From: Selaginella moellendorffii
Taxonomy: Eukaryota > Streptophyta > Lycopodiopsida > Selaginellales > Selaginellaceae
Assembly (NCBI RefSeq): GCF_000143415.4
Contig: NW_003314334.1
Span: forward strand, 639,457-703,456
Direction: 5' to 3'
DNA length: 64,000 nt
Shown here: in pieces, positions 48,641 through 60,524 of the stretch
How positions within the stretch are numbered: the first letter of the stretch is position 1
Layout of the letters: each line of letters begins with the position of its first letter
Notes under the pieces: model-generated
The model's database searches: none
What the model saw: only the letters and a program-made list of their open reading frames with translations
What the model was told of the DNA's origin: nothing
Position numbers and translations under genes: made by a program

Positions 48641-49446
48641 TATCCCCCTCTTTTGATACTCTTAGGACTTTCCACTCTCAATTCGATTATCATAGTGAAG
48701 TGGAGTAGTGATTATAATAATTTTTACCACTTAATTATTATTTTTTAAAGTTTTTTTTTTGTTTTTGGGCTCTTCAAAGTGATTGCCAAGTTTTTTGCTA
48801 AATGAGGATGAAGAATCATAATACTATATTCCTTGTTAAGACCACTTTTGATGTGAATAGTGAAAAAAAATCTAAAAGTCCTATTACCCAACTTTTAAAG
48901 TTTTAATTATAAATAATTTAAATAACTGGAAAAAAAACGTGAAAGAACTCATATTTCATAATATACTAATATATGGAGTTTTGTAGGCTAGCGGATTTGT
49001 GTTCATTATTGCAATATTTAATGCACACTTTTAAATATGATTTATATGTAAATTGAATTAAAAAATGATATAAATGATGGTTTTCATGTTTTTCAAATTA
49101 TTTTTTCTATCATATTTAATTGAAATGTTAAAATTAAAAGAGAGAGTGGGTATGATTGCATTTACAATTTTCATTATATTATTTGAGTAAATTATATTTT
49201 TATATACCATTGATATTAACAATTTTTTTGATCTATTTCAACACTAAACACATATATTTTTTAACAATGAAAACACTGAAACATGAATCTTCTGGTTATG
49301 ATTTCTTTCAATGCTCTCCTCATTTGTTATTTTTATGGCGCTAGCAATATTTTGCTATAGAGTAAATTTAGTATGCAATGGTATTTAGGGGTATCACAAA
49401 GCTCAAATTAATAGTCAATAAGCAACCAAAATCAATCTGGATAATG

Positions 49447-49890
49447 TTAAAATCTTTATAAATATATTAAAAAGTGTTAAAATTATTGTAAATATGCTAG
49501 AGGGAAACACTACTAATAATGCCACAAAGGGATGCAAGTGAGTGACATATTAATGTATACAATAAATTTTTTTGTGAAGGAAATGTTTATCATAAAGAAA
49601 AAATTTCACCAAAATTATTATATAATTGTATGCAACAATAAATGTTAGTGTTTAATGAGATAAGATCATTGAGTTGGCTTGAAAAAGAAATAGTGTAGCC
49701 TTAAAAGAAATGATAGATTAATTAATTAACGGAAATATTCATTTAATGACTTATGAAGAAAATTTTTGTTGTTGTTATGCCACTTGTAAAATATAATAGT
49801 GTGTTATCTATTACAATTTATGGTGGCAATATTTAGGTAAATGGATGCTTTCACATGATGTTCAAACTTTGAGATTTATAAATGACATTG
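49447..49890 (+). repeat. AT-rich repeat, copy B
   Basis: Second copy of the repeat at 48178-48640, in the same orientation and about 1.27 kb downstream, with many substitutions and small indels. Confidence 0.65.
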
Positions 49891-50744
49891 CAATAAAATA
49901 AAATAAAAAATAAAAAATTTATCTTCCTTTTTGTAATATAGTGTTGACGTTAGTTCTTGTATAAACAAATGTAATATTTAAATAACGTGCACAAGCATTT
50001 ACCCATCATATATTAGCACTGATATCAATTTGATTGAAGAAATTAGATAAGACAAAATAGTTAAGATATATAAAAAATAAAATAAAAACTCAATAGTTGA
50101 ATTCCAAGAACTAATTGAACTTAAAATTTTAAGTATTTCAAGCTTATATCCAATATTCCAAGGGATCATGCAGCTTTTAGAAAAACAAAACTTAATTTTT
50201 AAAAAAAGAAAGAAACAGTAAAACAAGAATATAAAATATATATTGGTTTAACAAAACACATCTTATAGTAGAAAAAATTATTTTAAAAACAAAAACTACC
50301 ATTTATATCATTTTCAACTCAATGTATATGCAAATTCAGATTTAATGCCCTAGGGTTTACAAACCTTAGCCCTACAAAAACTCTATATATTAATATAAGA
50401 TCTCTATAATTAAGGGTTGACAAATAAGACTATTAAATTGTGGTAGCTTTTTGACTTAGTCTTTATGTTTTTACCATCTACATCACAAGAAAATTGCCCA
50501 AATGGTTTTTATTGTCAAAGAGATTGCACCTTGGCTAGGGTTTTATAATGGATTTCCTGGCTTATGCAAAAATTGGGCCAAAATTCTTTGCAATTCAATA
50601 TTGTCAATTTGTTTTGTTCACTCAGGGATATATTATTGAAGGTAATATTACACTATCATAAAATATTATTCCATTATTGAAATTTGTTGATTGAGCCACG
50701 ATCATCAAGTATAGCCCTCCACCAAAGCTTTTCCCCATGACACT

Positions 50745-51584
50745 AACATATGAGGAACCTTTGCATTGCATTCTGGAACAAAGTTGAGGCCATGGAAATT
50801 CGGAGTCACAGAACGATGGAAAGCAGCATCCACAGCTTACAATTGGACTATTACAAGGGATGTGCTGTGAAGAAGACCATAAAAGTAAGGATAGTGGCGC
50901 TTTATGGCGCTGAGATATGGGGCCAGGCCTGCTAGCGAAGGAGTAGGACAAAGTCGAGGCTGTGCAACGAAGTTTCATTTGGGAAGAATTTAGCATCAAC
51001 CTTGTGCCATATGTGACCATGGAGACAGGCCTCTTTTCCCTAGAAATACTCGCACGATCATCTACATCTGAAAGAGCAGAAGTTGGCAGTCACAGGACAG
51101 ACAGGCGGCTGGTGGCATGACATGAAACAGGACCAAAAGAGTCGGTCTGAATCTCAACATCACAGAACGATTCCATGAAGATCTTGAATTCTGGACACAC
51201 ATCGTGCTAATAAGATGGATCCAAGCCCAGAAGAACCACACAAAATACAAGCTCTATGTGGAGGCGATCAACCCAAACGAACAGGTGGGAACGGCTCTTT
51301 ATGATCAGCTCTTTCCCTGGCGACAGAAACTCCTTGCACGTTACAGAACAGGTGATCATAGACTACTCGTGGAACTAGGACGAAGAACAAGAGCAGCAAA
51401 GATTCCGCGACATCTACAGCTTTGCCCAGTGTGTGGCATGTCCGTCGAGACAGTAACACATACGGTCAAGGAATGCTCAGGATACGATGAGTTCCGACTC
51501 AGGCCGATCCCATGGGATATGCCTGTAGCTAACATCCTTGGGACACCTGAAAACGCAGCGGAGATAACCAGGTTCCTGGAATAG
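50745..51584 (+). mobile_element. Non-LTR retrotransposon (LINE) ORF2 3' remnant
   Basis: Plus-strand codons give KVRIVALYGAEIWGQ, like the conserved LYG-E-WG near the end of LINE reverse transcriptases, followed by stops. From 51204 a 126-codon frame has LLARYRTGDHRLLVELGR and a Cys/His cluster LCPVCGMSVETVTHTVKECS. That is the zinc-knuckle-like motif (C-x2-C...H...C) common at LINE ORF2 C-termini. The 5' part is missing. Confidence 0.6.
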
Positions 51585-51849
51585 ATGGAGGTCCAGAGGC
51601 GAACACTTGTCAATGAAAGCATACTTGTGTTGTTGGAGCTGGAAAATGAAAGGAAACAACAGAACAGATGACACCAAACTTGCAGGGCCATACTCCAATC
51701 ACCACAAACAAGCAACACAACAGATGGGAGTGGGAACAATGATAAATGGGCAACAATCCGCGGCAGAAGAGGCAGCAAGCTCCCAGCAGCGACATCCAGA
51801 TCACCATGTCTGGAAGGAATGGCATCGAGTTGATGAGCTCCTTCGCACT

Positions 51850-52860
51850 CAGAGTTCTTCATGCAGCAATAGCGTTCTCTCCTCGGCACCATCTCAAAGT
51901 CTCGGCTGATTGAGACGAAGTGCTCCCAGCCCTTGGCAATGGCTGCACGAAGTTAAAACGCTCCGGAACGTCACCTTGTCCAGCTTGACGCCCTCGAGAT
52001 TCATAAGATGGAAGACTTCCACTGCTCGATCGTAGTGCCCGTCGTCCCAAGCTGAGCATCTTCATGCTCTTAATCACACTCCTGGCGGTGCCGAGATGGC
52101 CCAAATTGACGTAAATTTGCATGAGAGCTGTCCAGCAGACGATGGTCTTGTGCGGGATCTCGTGGAAGAACCTCACTGCCCCGTCAAAGTGCCCATTCTC
52201 GGCATACGCGAGAAGCAGCTCCACGAGACTAGATTCTTCTCCAACACTTGATCAAAGATGTTCTTCGTCCTTGGTGGCAGTAAGCCTGCACCATCGCCGT
52301 CCATGCCACCACGTCCTGATCCGGCATGGAATCAAAGATCTCTCTTGCGTTGGCAAAATCTCCTCTTTGGGTATTCTCATAGTTCTTGCCACTGCGTTGG
52401 TGAAGGGGAGCCGATGGAACGCCCTGTCCAATTTTTCCAGGAATCATTCTGCGCGTAGCACAGCAGTAGATTCGTCCACGACACGGCCGGCATTCTATCA
52501 AAGATCGATTTTGCTGCCTCGTTTTGCCCCTGCGCGAGCGCAGTGATCATTGAGTTCCATATCACGGCCTGGCGCTCTGGGACACGATCGATCATCGCCT
52601 GACAGTGGATGCTGCCACATATCCAGCGATCATCGAGTTCCACGAGACAAGATCATGAAACTCCATCCCGTCAAACGTGTCTTGGCAAGCTCAAGTTGCC
52701 CGAACTGGGCATACAGTGTAATTGGCGATTTCCAAGAGACGATGTCATGATCCGCCATGGAATTGAAGATCTTCTTGTCCTGCCCGATATTGGAGCTCCG
52801 GATATAGGATTTCACGTCCACGTTACACGAGATTCCAGTGGTGCATTCGATCAAAGAGGT
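51850..52860 (-). pseudogene. PPR gene fragments, chimeric copy 2
   Basis: Minus-strand frames show PPR motif pieces: DHDIVSWKSPITLYAQFGQL, ERQAVIWNSMITALAQGQN, EAAKSIFDRMPAVSWTNLLL, QDVVAWTAMVQAYCHQGR and ENGHFDGAVRFFHEIPHKT. Frames shift several times and stops interrupt the reading. Positions 52377-52660 are almost identical to 63720-64000 in the opposite orientation. The fragment is divergent from the NUP107 fragment starting at about 53090. Confidence 0.8.
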
Positions 52861-53089
52861 TAATTTAAAATATTAAAACAATATATAATTCTATAAGCAT
52901 TTCAGAGAATTACAGTTTTAATACAATTTAATTTATTTTTCTAATTTGAAAAAATATTTCGCATTAAATAAATAATTAAAATGTTTTAAATTATAAATTC
53001 TTTTAGCTAGCTTATACTGAATAAGGGTTTTCCCAGAAATTCTCTGTTTTCTTCCGTTTAAAATCATGATATTGCTGCAAACGGGAAAA
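52861..53089. other. AT-rich spacer between PPR and NUP107 fragments of copy 2
   Basis: About 230 bp of AT-rich sequence with no gene. Copies 1 and 3 lack this spacer. Confidence 0.5.
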
Positions 53090-54380
53090 TAAGAGTAAAT
53101 CTAGGATTTAGGGCTTTTAGGATGGACAAAAATCTCGGGGATACAGGTATGTTTTTCTCGTCCTCTCTGAGAATGTGAAATGCGACAATCCACAGGACAC
53201 GGCATCTTCCAAGATTCATTTGAGCGCTCTGCTTCTGGCGTGGATACATGTCTACCCGGTCTACCACTTTCGTTTCTCAAGTCATACAACTCTGCTTGTG
53301 TTTTTCTTTGGCAGGCTTCGCGTCTCTGCCCGAGCTCTTGAGCGAGTTTGAAGACATTTGCCGGGATCTAGCGCAGGCAGTCAGGTGAAACAATTTTCTG
53401 GGAACGACTGGAACTCAGCAGCTTTTTCTTTACAGAGACGAGGCAACTACGAAGCATCGAGCTATAGAAGACAGGGCTCTACTTCAGTCATGCGCACTTC
53501 CATTTGTATGGAAAAGGTAGCGTCGCTTATTAAGTTTCAACGGGACTGACTTTACTGTTTCTTAGAGGATATCACGGAAGAGAATCAGGTATTTTCTATG
53601 TTCTCTTCCTTTTGTGGTTTCACCTAAGAAAAAATGTTTGGCAGAAAGCAACCACGCGTTTATAAGAACCGGTGCAACTGCTCAAACATGCCCTCGTCTT
53701 GTCTCGAGAGTCTGGCGTCCAAGGAATTGGATTTAGAAAAGAAGGTAATGCTCTTCGATTGAGTATATGTGTGCAAATGTTATCGTTACAGAGGAGGGGA
53801 TAGGATGCGGGCTTAGAGGCTAGGCTTGTGGGATCAAACAAAACAGGCTATCAAAAAAATATTGGAACTCACTCTGTTCGACACTGATGCTCCAACTCGA
53901 GAAGGCTTACAGTTGCATCCTGAAGATCAGGTACTACGCTCTTACTGGTCCTCTTCTTACATGTATCATATTTATCGCAGAAACTGGAAGATAGTCTTTT
54001 GGAAGATGCGTGGAAGCTCATCCGAGCTGGAAGAAAAGGAGAAGCGCAGGACCCGTGTCCAACAGGGATTGCTCTTCGTTGCTCAGGTACATGAAAACGT
54101 TTCTAGACATCTTACTTCCCTGTCTCACACTGGAAACATACAGACAGGACATTCTCTGCAATGTATGTGCTTTACTCCTCAAGCAGGTCACGATCATTAA
54201 TTACTGCTGTCGATTTTTTTGTTGTTCTTGGCAGTAAGAAGTCCATAGCGAGAATTAACGTCACTATGGCGTAGACATTCCGGGAGGTGTGGAAGCACTT
54301 TTTGGACACCTGAAGCAGTCATTAAATGAAGCAGCAGACTGAACTTCTGCAGATATCTGAAATGAAGACTTTTTTTATTA
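53090..54380 (+). pseudogene. NUP107 partial copy with introns, chimeric copy 2
   Basis: The sequence follows NUP107 from the end of exon 1 and intron 1 (CGGGGATACAGGTATG), a scrap of exon 2, then exons 3-9 with their introns. It jumps from exon 9 to exons 18-19 near 54140. Frames are broken, for example ATT to TGA changes in intron-exon 7-8 and deletions within exons 5 and 7. Retained introns show a DNA-level copy. A weak echo of exon 19 (TTTCTTGATTGGGTACG) recurs at about 54780. Confidence 0.88.
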
Positions 54381-55153
54381 GACACGTTAAGATACTGTAC
54401 TTTGGTGCCTGTGCCTCAAAGTTTGTGTTTATTTAACTGGATAACATATTGTGTTTGCCTTCGCATCCAGCAACTTTCTGTTCTTTACTCCTCAGGCCAC
54501 CAATAGAAGGAGAGATCCTGGAAGAAGACGCTGATCACTTCCGTGCAGTGCCTCGGATACGAGGATGATCCTACGAGATTTGGAGCTAACGAGATAGAGC
54601 TACACAGTTATATCTTTCATGAAAGACAATACTGATCTTGATTTTTCTCGTCCTCCTGCAATAGCATTTTGTCCACGTCGTGGCGGACAAAAAGGCCGGA
54701 TCTCTCTCGCTTTTTGGATGCTTAGCAACAGCAGCTCTGTACTTCTGCAGTACTGCCCGAGAACTGCAACTACCAAGATTTTTCTTGATTGGGTACGTTG
54801 CTGCCTGCCTCTCAATTCTTCACAGTCATTGAAACTTTGTTCTTTTCACACACACTATCAACAAATGAAAACTCCAGCGACATGAAGAACAAGCAAAGGT
54901 CTTTTGCTGCAGAAAAAATAAGCTCTGCTAGCGTGGATTTGCTTGATGGAGTGGAGGTTTCTTGCAGATTGGATGAGCTGCAAACACTCGCGCTGATCTA
55001 GTGCGTTTCTTCACAGAAACATAACACGCAGTTCCGAGGTTACACAGCATTTCCTAGGTATCGCAGGATGGGGGTTTTAGCAAAGACGCTCCTCCTCTCG
55101 CTTGTGGCCATGGCTAGTTTCTACCTAGATTCTCTCCTGGATTCTCCTCGCCT
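54381..55153. other. Unassigned region between NUP107 copy 2 and membrane-protein gene
   Basis: Apart from a short NUP107-like exon 19 echo near 54780 nothing is recognised. The true 5' end of the following membrane-protein gene may lie here; an ATG at 55068 is in another frame. Confidence 0.35.
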
Positions 55154-56152
55154 GTGGATCTGGATGTCTTTGCCCATGAGGCGAGATCTAGCATCAGCGA
55201 TGACAAGATCACATCTTCGCGGTGGTTCCTTCTCGGTCTTGCTGCATCAGGATTTACGTTTCTCTCGTCTTCTGTGATCGTTTTGTCCAGTTGGGTTGAG
55301 AGCACGGTAGCGGCAATCCAGCTATGGCTGCGTGCCAGACAACTAGCTGTGGAGAGCTGCATTGCGAGGGCAACAGCTCAGGCAAGGAACATTCTGAGGA
55401 GGCGCAAGCATGGCACAACGGCGGCCACGAATGAGGAGCTAGAGACGGGGGAGGAGCCCCAAGCCATAGCTGGAGGATTGGTGGCAGTGGAGATGGACCA
55501 GGCCGCAACAGCACAGTCCCAAGCGGAGGTAATCCCTGCCAGCCCTTCACAATCTCAGAGGGCACTCGCACTGCTTACTTCCTTCTTGTCACTGGCAAAT
55601 GCCATCTCGATGTGTCAAAAGTGGACACAAGACGGGCACGATCTCGCTCTCATTGCCACCGCGATCTGTGCCGCATCGGCCTTTTGTTTCCTGCATTCAT
55701 TCCTGGTAGGGCTTGGACACATCGAGAAGCAGCGGAGGAAAGGGTGTATGACGATACTGCTCACAGCTCTCATCGCGTTCTTCTACCCTTTCATGGGCCT
55801 CGCATGTCGTCGTTTGAAACGAAAGAAGGGCTGGGCCACAACAGCTGTTTACACGGTCTCAGCTGTAGTTCCTTTCGTGATGAGGGTGATATGTCTCCTC
55901 CTGTTCACTCATGAGGCCTCCACGGTGATAGCTTCTGCTTGCTCGTTGCTCTCTGGAGTTGCGTGGTTGATTTTTAGCTCCATCGTCGAGTACCAAATTC
56001 TCCATATCGTGGGAGCTTGTTTGGCTGTTGCAGTTCAGGTCATCTACTTTGTAAGCTTCGTTTCAAAGTGCTATGGAGGTGAGCAAATCCGAAAACTCTC
56101 TTGTTTCTATATCGCGATCTTTGAATTAACAGGCCTGTGCGCACTGTGTTGA
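55154..56152 (+). CDS. Unknown multi-spanning membrane protein A (5' end unresolved)
   Basis: The frame is open from about 55118 to 56152. No ATG opens it before the middle of the protein (55154 is GTG), so an upstream exon is probably missing from this model. The last intron (56079-56132, GT-AG) is inferred from the duplicated tail at 59105-59300, where the same junction gives CYGG then LYALFP against CYGG then LCALC here. Spliced, about 314 codons remain. About seven hydrophobic segments are visible, for example WFLLGLAASGFTFLSSSVIV, LALIATAICAASAFCFLHSF, CMTILLTALIAFFYPFMGLA and HIVGACLAVAVQVIYFVSFV. A polar Glu/Gln/Ala-rich loop lies between the first and second. I do not recognise the family. 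The protein probably sits in a membrane; its function is unknown. Confidence 0.55.
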   Translation: MDLDVFAHEARSSISDDKITSSRWFLLGLAASGFTFLSSSVIVLSSWVESTVAAIQLWLRARQLAVESCIARATAQARNILRRRKHGTTAATNEELETGEEPQAIAGGLVAVEMDQAATAQSQAEVIPASPSQSQRALALLTSFLSLANAISMCQKWTQDGHDLALIATAICAASAFCFLHSFLVGLGHIEKQRRKGCMTILLTALIAFFYPFMGLACRRLKRKKGWATTAVYTVSAVVPFVMRVICLLLFTHEASTVIASACSLLSGVAWLIFSSIVEYQILHIVGACLAVAVQVIYFVSFVSKCYGGEQIRKLSCFYIAIFELTGLCALC

Positions 56153-56249
56153 ACGAGAAGGAACAATCAATCATGCTTTAAAAGAAGTAAAAGACAATTG
56201 TAGTGGAAACAAGGCGTCACTGGATCTGGATGATCGTTTTTCGCTGTGA

Positions 56250-56640
56250 GTGCAGAGTACTGGTTTAACGTTTGATTCGCTGCCTACATCCCAAAGTGGC
56301 CAGCAAGAAGTAGTCTCTGATCTTTTCTTGTGGCTTCATCTGAAAATTTTCCATCCCGAACTTGCTTGCTGTAACACAGAAATATCAAGCATAGCGCACC
56401 TGGTTGAGAATGCTTCCATACCACTGAAGCGTGTATCCTATTAGCGTGAACTTAGAACTTCCTTACCAGCAAGAAAAAACTCCCCATCCTGAAAAGGAAA
56501 ACCACTGTCCAAGTTCCACGAAAACCAGCTTACTTGAATCACTTTGACAGCTCGGCAAGTGCCTGTAGTCATCAATTCACATTAGAGGAGTTTCAAAGGC
56601 TAATTTGCTTACTTGAGTGAAATCGAGAGATGTCCTGAGA
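56250..56640. repeat. Flank repeat of membrane-protein unit, copy 1
   Basis: The sequence just after gene A recurs at about 59440-60130 and 61480-61720. Shared words include CATTAGAGGAGTTTCA, CACGAAAACCA and AATCACTTTG. It marks successive copies of a duplicated unit. Confidence 0.7.
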
Positions 56641-57440
56641 TTAAATAAACAAGGTGGAAGACTCTGGTGCATCGTCCTCGTCCGAACGAGCAGGTCAAGA
56701 TGAGGAAAAAAGATGAACACTAAAAAAGACCAAATGCAGCTTAATCGAAGCGTCGGCTCTTCCTGTTACGACGTGACGGCCGAATCGAAGCGGCATTCTG
56801 TAAGTAAGAAATGAGAACTCGCCAACAAAGTAGTGCGCTAATCAGACTCACCTTTCATGTCCGTGCGTACCTTTCACAAGATGATGTGATCGTCTTGAAA
56901 GAGCTCTAAAGCATTTATCAAGAGAATATGATCAAATGACTTGCGTGATGATGTACAAACGAAAATGACAAATCGTCCAAGCGCTACTCTGGCGACAATG
57001 TCAGCTATGCCCGGAATCGTGTTTTAATATGCCTTTGCTCTGGTTCCAGGTTCCTTCTCGCAACACTGGTTAAGCTCCTCATAATAAACTGTCAGTGTTG
57101 TGGAAATCAAGAGAAAAAAGAATAGCTTACCCGGATCGGTACATAACAACAACCAATAATGTCAGGTTAGATTCACCTAAACCACGGCACTGTCTCAAGA
57201 CTGCGGGTCAAATTATACCTTTTGCTCTTGGCGAAGCGTATTAGAGTCTGATACAAGAAGTGATCACTGTAGTCATAGAGAAGCTCAAGTCAAAACTTAT
57301 CACCCATAATTTCCTTCATGCGGGAGAGGATACCATAAGCTTGTGATCCATTTCGGCATCCATGAAACCCTCCACTAGAATAGACGACAACAAAGATCAT
57401 CTCACGAGAAAGAAGAAAAAAAAAGAGCAAAAACTCCTTA
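56641..57440. other. Intergenic sequence, no gene recognised
   Basis: No convincing coding pattern on either strand was seen. Short A-rich and TC-rich stretches are present. Confidence 0.4.
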
Positions 57441-58020
57441 CTGGGATCCCGAGCTTGGTCGTCATGCCACGCAATGTCCGATCTCCGAGCGCAGCACCGG
57501 TCTCAGCATTTGACGTCCCAGGGACGTGTGAAGAAGGATTCGTGCAAACGACGGTACGACCTCTCTTCTCAAGCTCAGTCCCATCGTCTTAAGTCGGGAA
57601 AAGAGAAAAAGACCAACCTTGTCTTGGACGCCTTGGCCTCCTTTGACACTGGATTCAAAGCCATCATCAATACCTCTGGATCTACAATAAGCACAGAAAA
57701 TTAAATTTCATACCATGCTCTTGCTTTTCGAAGTCGAATCTCAACTGCGAAAAAGATCAAGTCTACCTCGTACAAGACTTCTTAGCTCCGAGGTCTGCAG
57801 AGAAGACATGCTGCCACAGTATCGTCAGAAACTTAGACGGCTGTCTACAGCATCACAATAAAGGAAAAAAAAGAAAAGAAACAGCCTCACAGTACCTTTA
57901 CAGTTATAGTAATCACATAGCTACTAAATCGAAAACAGCCATCTCCATAAATAAAGCTAGATTGGAAAAGGATTTAGAGACCATTCGAGAGGCGATGTAT
58001 TGCTCAATCTGCGGCGCCAT
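57441..58020 (-). other. Possible small minus-strand gene, unassigned
   Basis: The minus strand has an ATG at 58018 (MAPQIEQYIASRM). Further on there are open, splice-bounded stretches such as DPEVLMMALNPVSKEAKASK and TGAALGDRTLRGMTTKLGIP. A telo-box AAACCCTAACCCTA lies just upstream near 58045-58062, as in promoters. I could not assemble one consistent reading frame nor recognise a family. It may be a gene, a decayed gene or chance. Confidence 0.25.
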
Positions 58021-58143
58021 ACCTTTCGAGACTGGCCGAGCCGAAACCCTAACCCTACAAAAAGTTCGCGCTTCTTTTGGAAAAACCGAGATCTTTTTTG
58101 AAAAGTTATAGACAATTTCCAAAAGGAGGATTATGCCGAAAAC

Positions 58144-58151
58144 CCTATAAA
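58144..58151 (+). promoter_or_regulatory. TATA box of membrane protein B gene
   Basis: TATAAATA in CCCTATAAATAGATC lies about 31-38 nt before the ATG at 58182, so the transcript would start almost at the ATG. Either the leader is only a few bases long or a later ATG is used. Confidence 0.45.
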
Positions 58152-58181
58152 TAGATCTTAGATTATATCCCTTTAATAAGG

Positions 58182-58957
58182 ATGGCAAACTTCTGGTGGT
58201 ATTTCGTTCTTATTTCAATTTTCTCGACTTGGGCAATTAGCTTTTATGTATACACCATAGTTATCACTCTTTACCCTCCAAAATGGGATTGCCCACATGG
58301 TGTTTCTCATTGCAAAAAGAGCTGTAATGCACTACATCCTAATTATCATTGGGATTTCTATTCTTGCTACATCGGAGCTGCGAGGATTGGGCTAAATTAT
58401 TCTGCAATTCGATATTGGCAACTTCCTTGCTTCATTCCACATCTATATACTTTGCTATCACTGGGCTATGTGGCTGGAGGTAAGCTAGATTTATTTAAGA
58501 ATACACTTAACAATTTATTTCAGTTGCCATGGGATTTGCTGCACGCTTCCAATACAAGTTATGTATGTTGGTTAGCTTTGTTATTGGAGGAGCTAGTGCG
58601 CTTACAAGCACATATGTTTCACATCGGTCATGGTTTATTGCTGTACAAGTGATCTCTGCGGTAGCACATTCCTACGCAGGGACATCATCAGCTATAAGGT
58701 GGTGCATAGAGATAAAGAAGCGCAGCGAAGAACCATATAAAAGAACTTATGCCATATCGTTAGTGGCTATATTCATTGAATTACTCTTTCTACCCTTGGT
58801 CCCAATATGTATTCATATGTATTCTGACTGGAGGTGGGGAAATAGGCTGATATTTATTATGGACTCATTTCTTACCATGATGCTGGTGGTGGAAATGGTG
58901 GTATTAATTATAGTTAATATTAGAAGTAACAATGGAAGAATAGCTAACGAATTGTAA
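58182..58957 (+). CDS. Unknown six-span membrane protein B
   Basis: Two exons (58182-58479 and 58524-58957) encode 243 residues. A hydrophobic first span (YFVLISIFSTWAISFYVYTI) precedes a Cys-rich loop (WDCPHGVSHCKKSC...YSCY). Five more spans follow, including LCMLVSFVIGGASALTSTYV, FIAVQVISAVAHSYAGTSSA and MDSFLTMMLVVEMVVLIIVN. A basic cytoplasmic-like loop (EIKKRSEEPYKR) lies between spans four and five. The intron donor GGAG|GTAAG and acceptor TTTCAG|TTGCC are good. No family is recognised. A pseudogene copy at 60525-61115 has lost the splice donor. The start is the first ATG after the TATA box. Confidence 0.65.
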
Positions 58958-59104
58958 CATAGTAAATTCTGTTTGTAAATATTTTAGAATCTACAATTAG
59001 TGGATATATTAACTGAAGTTTGTGGAAAATCAATCCTATCTTGCTCCTAGCTCAATCCATTGCAATATGGGAAGTTTGGAAGACAAGCCAAGAAATGAGA
59101 TGTG

Positions 59105-59310
59105 TGGTTGATTTTTAGCTGGATTGTCTAGTTTCAGCTCTTACATCTCATTGGAGCATTTCTAACTATCACAGTTCAGCTACTTTGCTTCACAAGTTTT
59201 TCCAAGATAGTCTTTACTTGCTATGGAGGTGAGCAAAAATTTAAAGTTTCTCTATGAACTATATTATGATCTTTCAGGTCTATATGCACTCTTTCCTTGA
59301 AAGAACTAAC
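59105..59310 (+). pseudogene. C-terminal copy of membrane protein A
   Basis: Plus-strand codons resemble the end of gene A: TGGTTGATTTTTAGCT precedes LLHLIGAFLTITVQLLCFTS, then CYGG, an intron with GTGAGC donor and TTTCAG acceptor, and LYALFP stop. The N-terminal two thirds are absent. Confidence 0.75.
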
Positions 59311-59439
59311 ATCTGTTTGCCGTGGAAATCAAATGTTTCTTTGCTTGTTTCTTCCAGTTGTGGATAAAATGAGTTCTTTGTTGTGTGAAAATAGATGATG
59401 CAAGTCAAGAGATCATTTCATTTCGAAAAACCTAGCATC

Positions 59440-60130
59440 TCGCTAAGAGTGTTAGCTGCCAACTGCCTATATCCCAAAGTACAAGGTCTTTGCCACAGGA
59501 AAGCATGTAAGCATTTGGATTGAGAGCTTAGAAGTAGTCTATCATCACCTTTGATCTCTTTTAGTGGCTTCAGCTGAAACATGAGCACTCTAAGCCCTGA
59601 TACACCGTCCAGACACGAACAAAAGGCTCTATTCCCTAAGAATCTTACTTGATCTTGAATAGCAATAACCATAGCAGACCTGGTTGATAGCTTGATACAT
59701 AGGTGTATATTGGATGGTCTTCTCGCATGTTATGTGTTGTAAAAGAGGAGCATTAGACGTCAATAATTTCCAACTCCACAAAAACGACTTGAATCACTTT
59801 GCTGGCTTGGCAAGCAGAAGTTCAAAAACCTGTAGTCAATTTTAGGCTAATTTGCTTTACTTGGCAGGCTGTATCAAGTAATAAAGAACAAAATCGAGAG
59901 AAGACTTACATGTATGACCAAAAACGTCCTGATGGCAAATTGATTCCTAAGCAAACTGATCGCCATCCTGAAAAGGACGCGTTAGACATTGATAATTTCC
60001 AACACGAAAACCAGCTTAAGTTCAAAAAATCTGTGGTCAGCTTCATTAGTTTGAGAGGCTAATTTCTTTACTTGATAGTCCTGCCCTTGGCACTTGAATA
60101 TGAGCTTGAGGAATCGTGAACAGGCTGCGT
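59440..60130. repeat. Flank repeat of membrane-protein unit, copy 2 (internally duplicated)
   Basis: Related to 56250-56640. Within it, about 59760-59930 and 59980-60190 repeat each other (AAAGAACAAAAT...GAGAGAAGACTT versus AAAGAACAAAAT...GAGGGAAGACTT, then CAAAAACGTCCT in both). Confidence 0.65.
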
Positions 60131-60524
60131 CAAGTAAGAAAGAACAAAATTGAGGGAAGACTTGCATGCAAATAACCAAAAACGTCCTAATGGCCTGTGT
60201 AATTGGTCTTACTTCTGAGAGCATCAATTATCGTCCTTTCAACCTTCATAACAGAACAAGGAAGAAATATTTGAAAAGACAGAAAAAAGATGAGCACTAA
60301 CTTGAATTGAATTGAATATTCTGTTTTGGCAGTCATGGGGTGCCCAACAAGAAACATGAGACTGTGCAAACAAGTTTGTAAGTTTGTTGTCAGGGTCTTC
60401 TCGCTCCCTCCATCCCGCACTCACATCCCTCCATCTCCCTAAAGCTTATAAAAAGATCTTCTTATAAGGTTAAGGTTTATGACAAACACCAATAATTTCA
60501 TACTAATTTCATTGGAATTAGCGT

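Larger units (their letters stand above)
47401..50744. other. AT-rich repeat region without genes
   Basis: About 3.3 kb of very AT-rich sequence. It contains two diverged copies of one ~450 bp repeat (listed separately). No coding frame has sensible composition. Confidence 0.55.

Noticed and set aside
55068-55277. ATG-initiated frame MGVLAKTLLLSL at the 5' end of membrane gene A
   Set aside because: It looks like a signal peptide but is out of frame with gene A and ends without a family. An intron joining it to gene A was considered, but no fitting splice pair was found.
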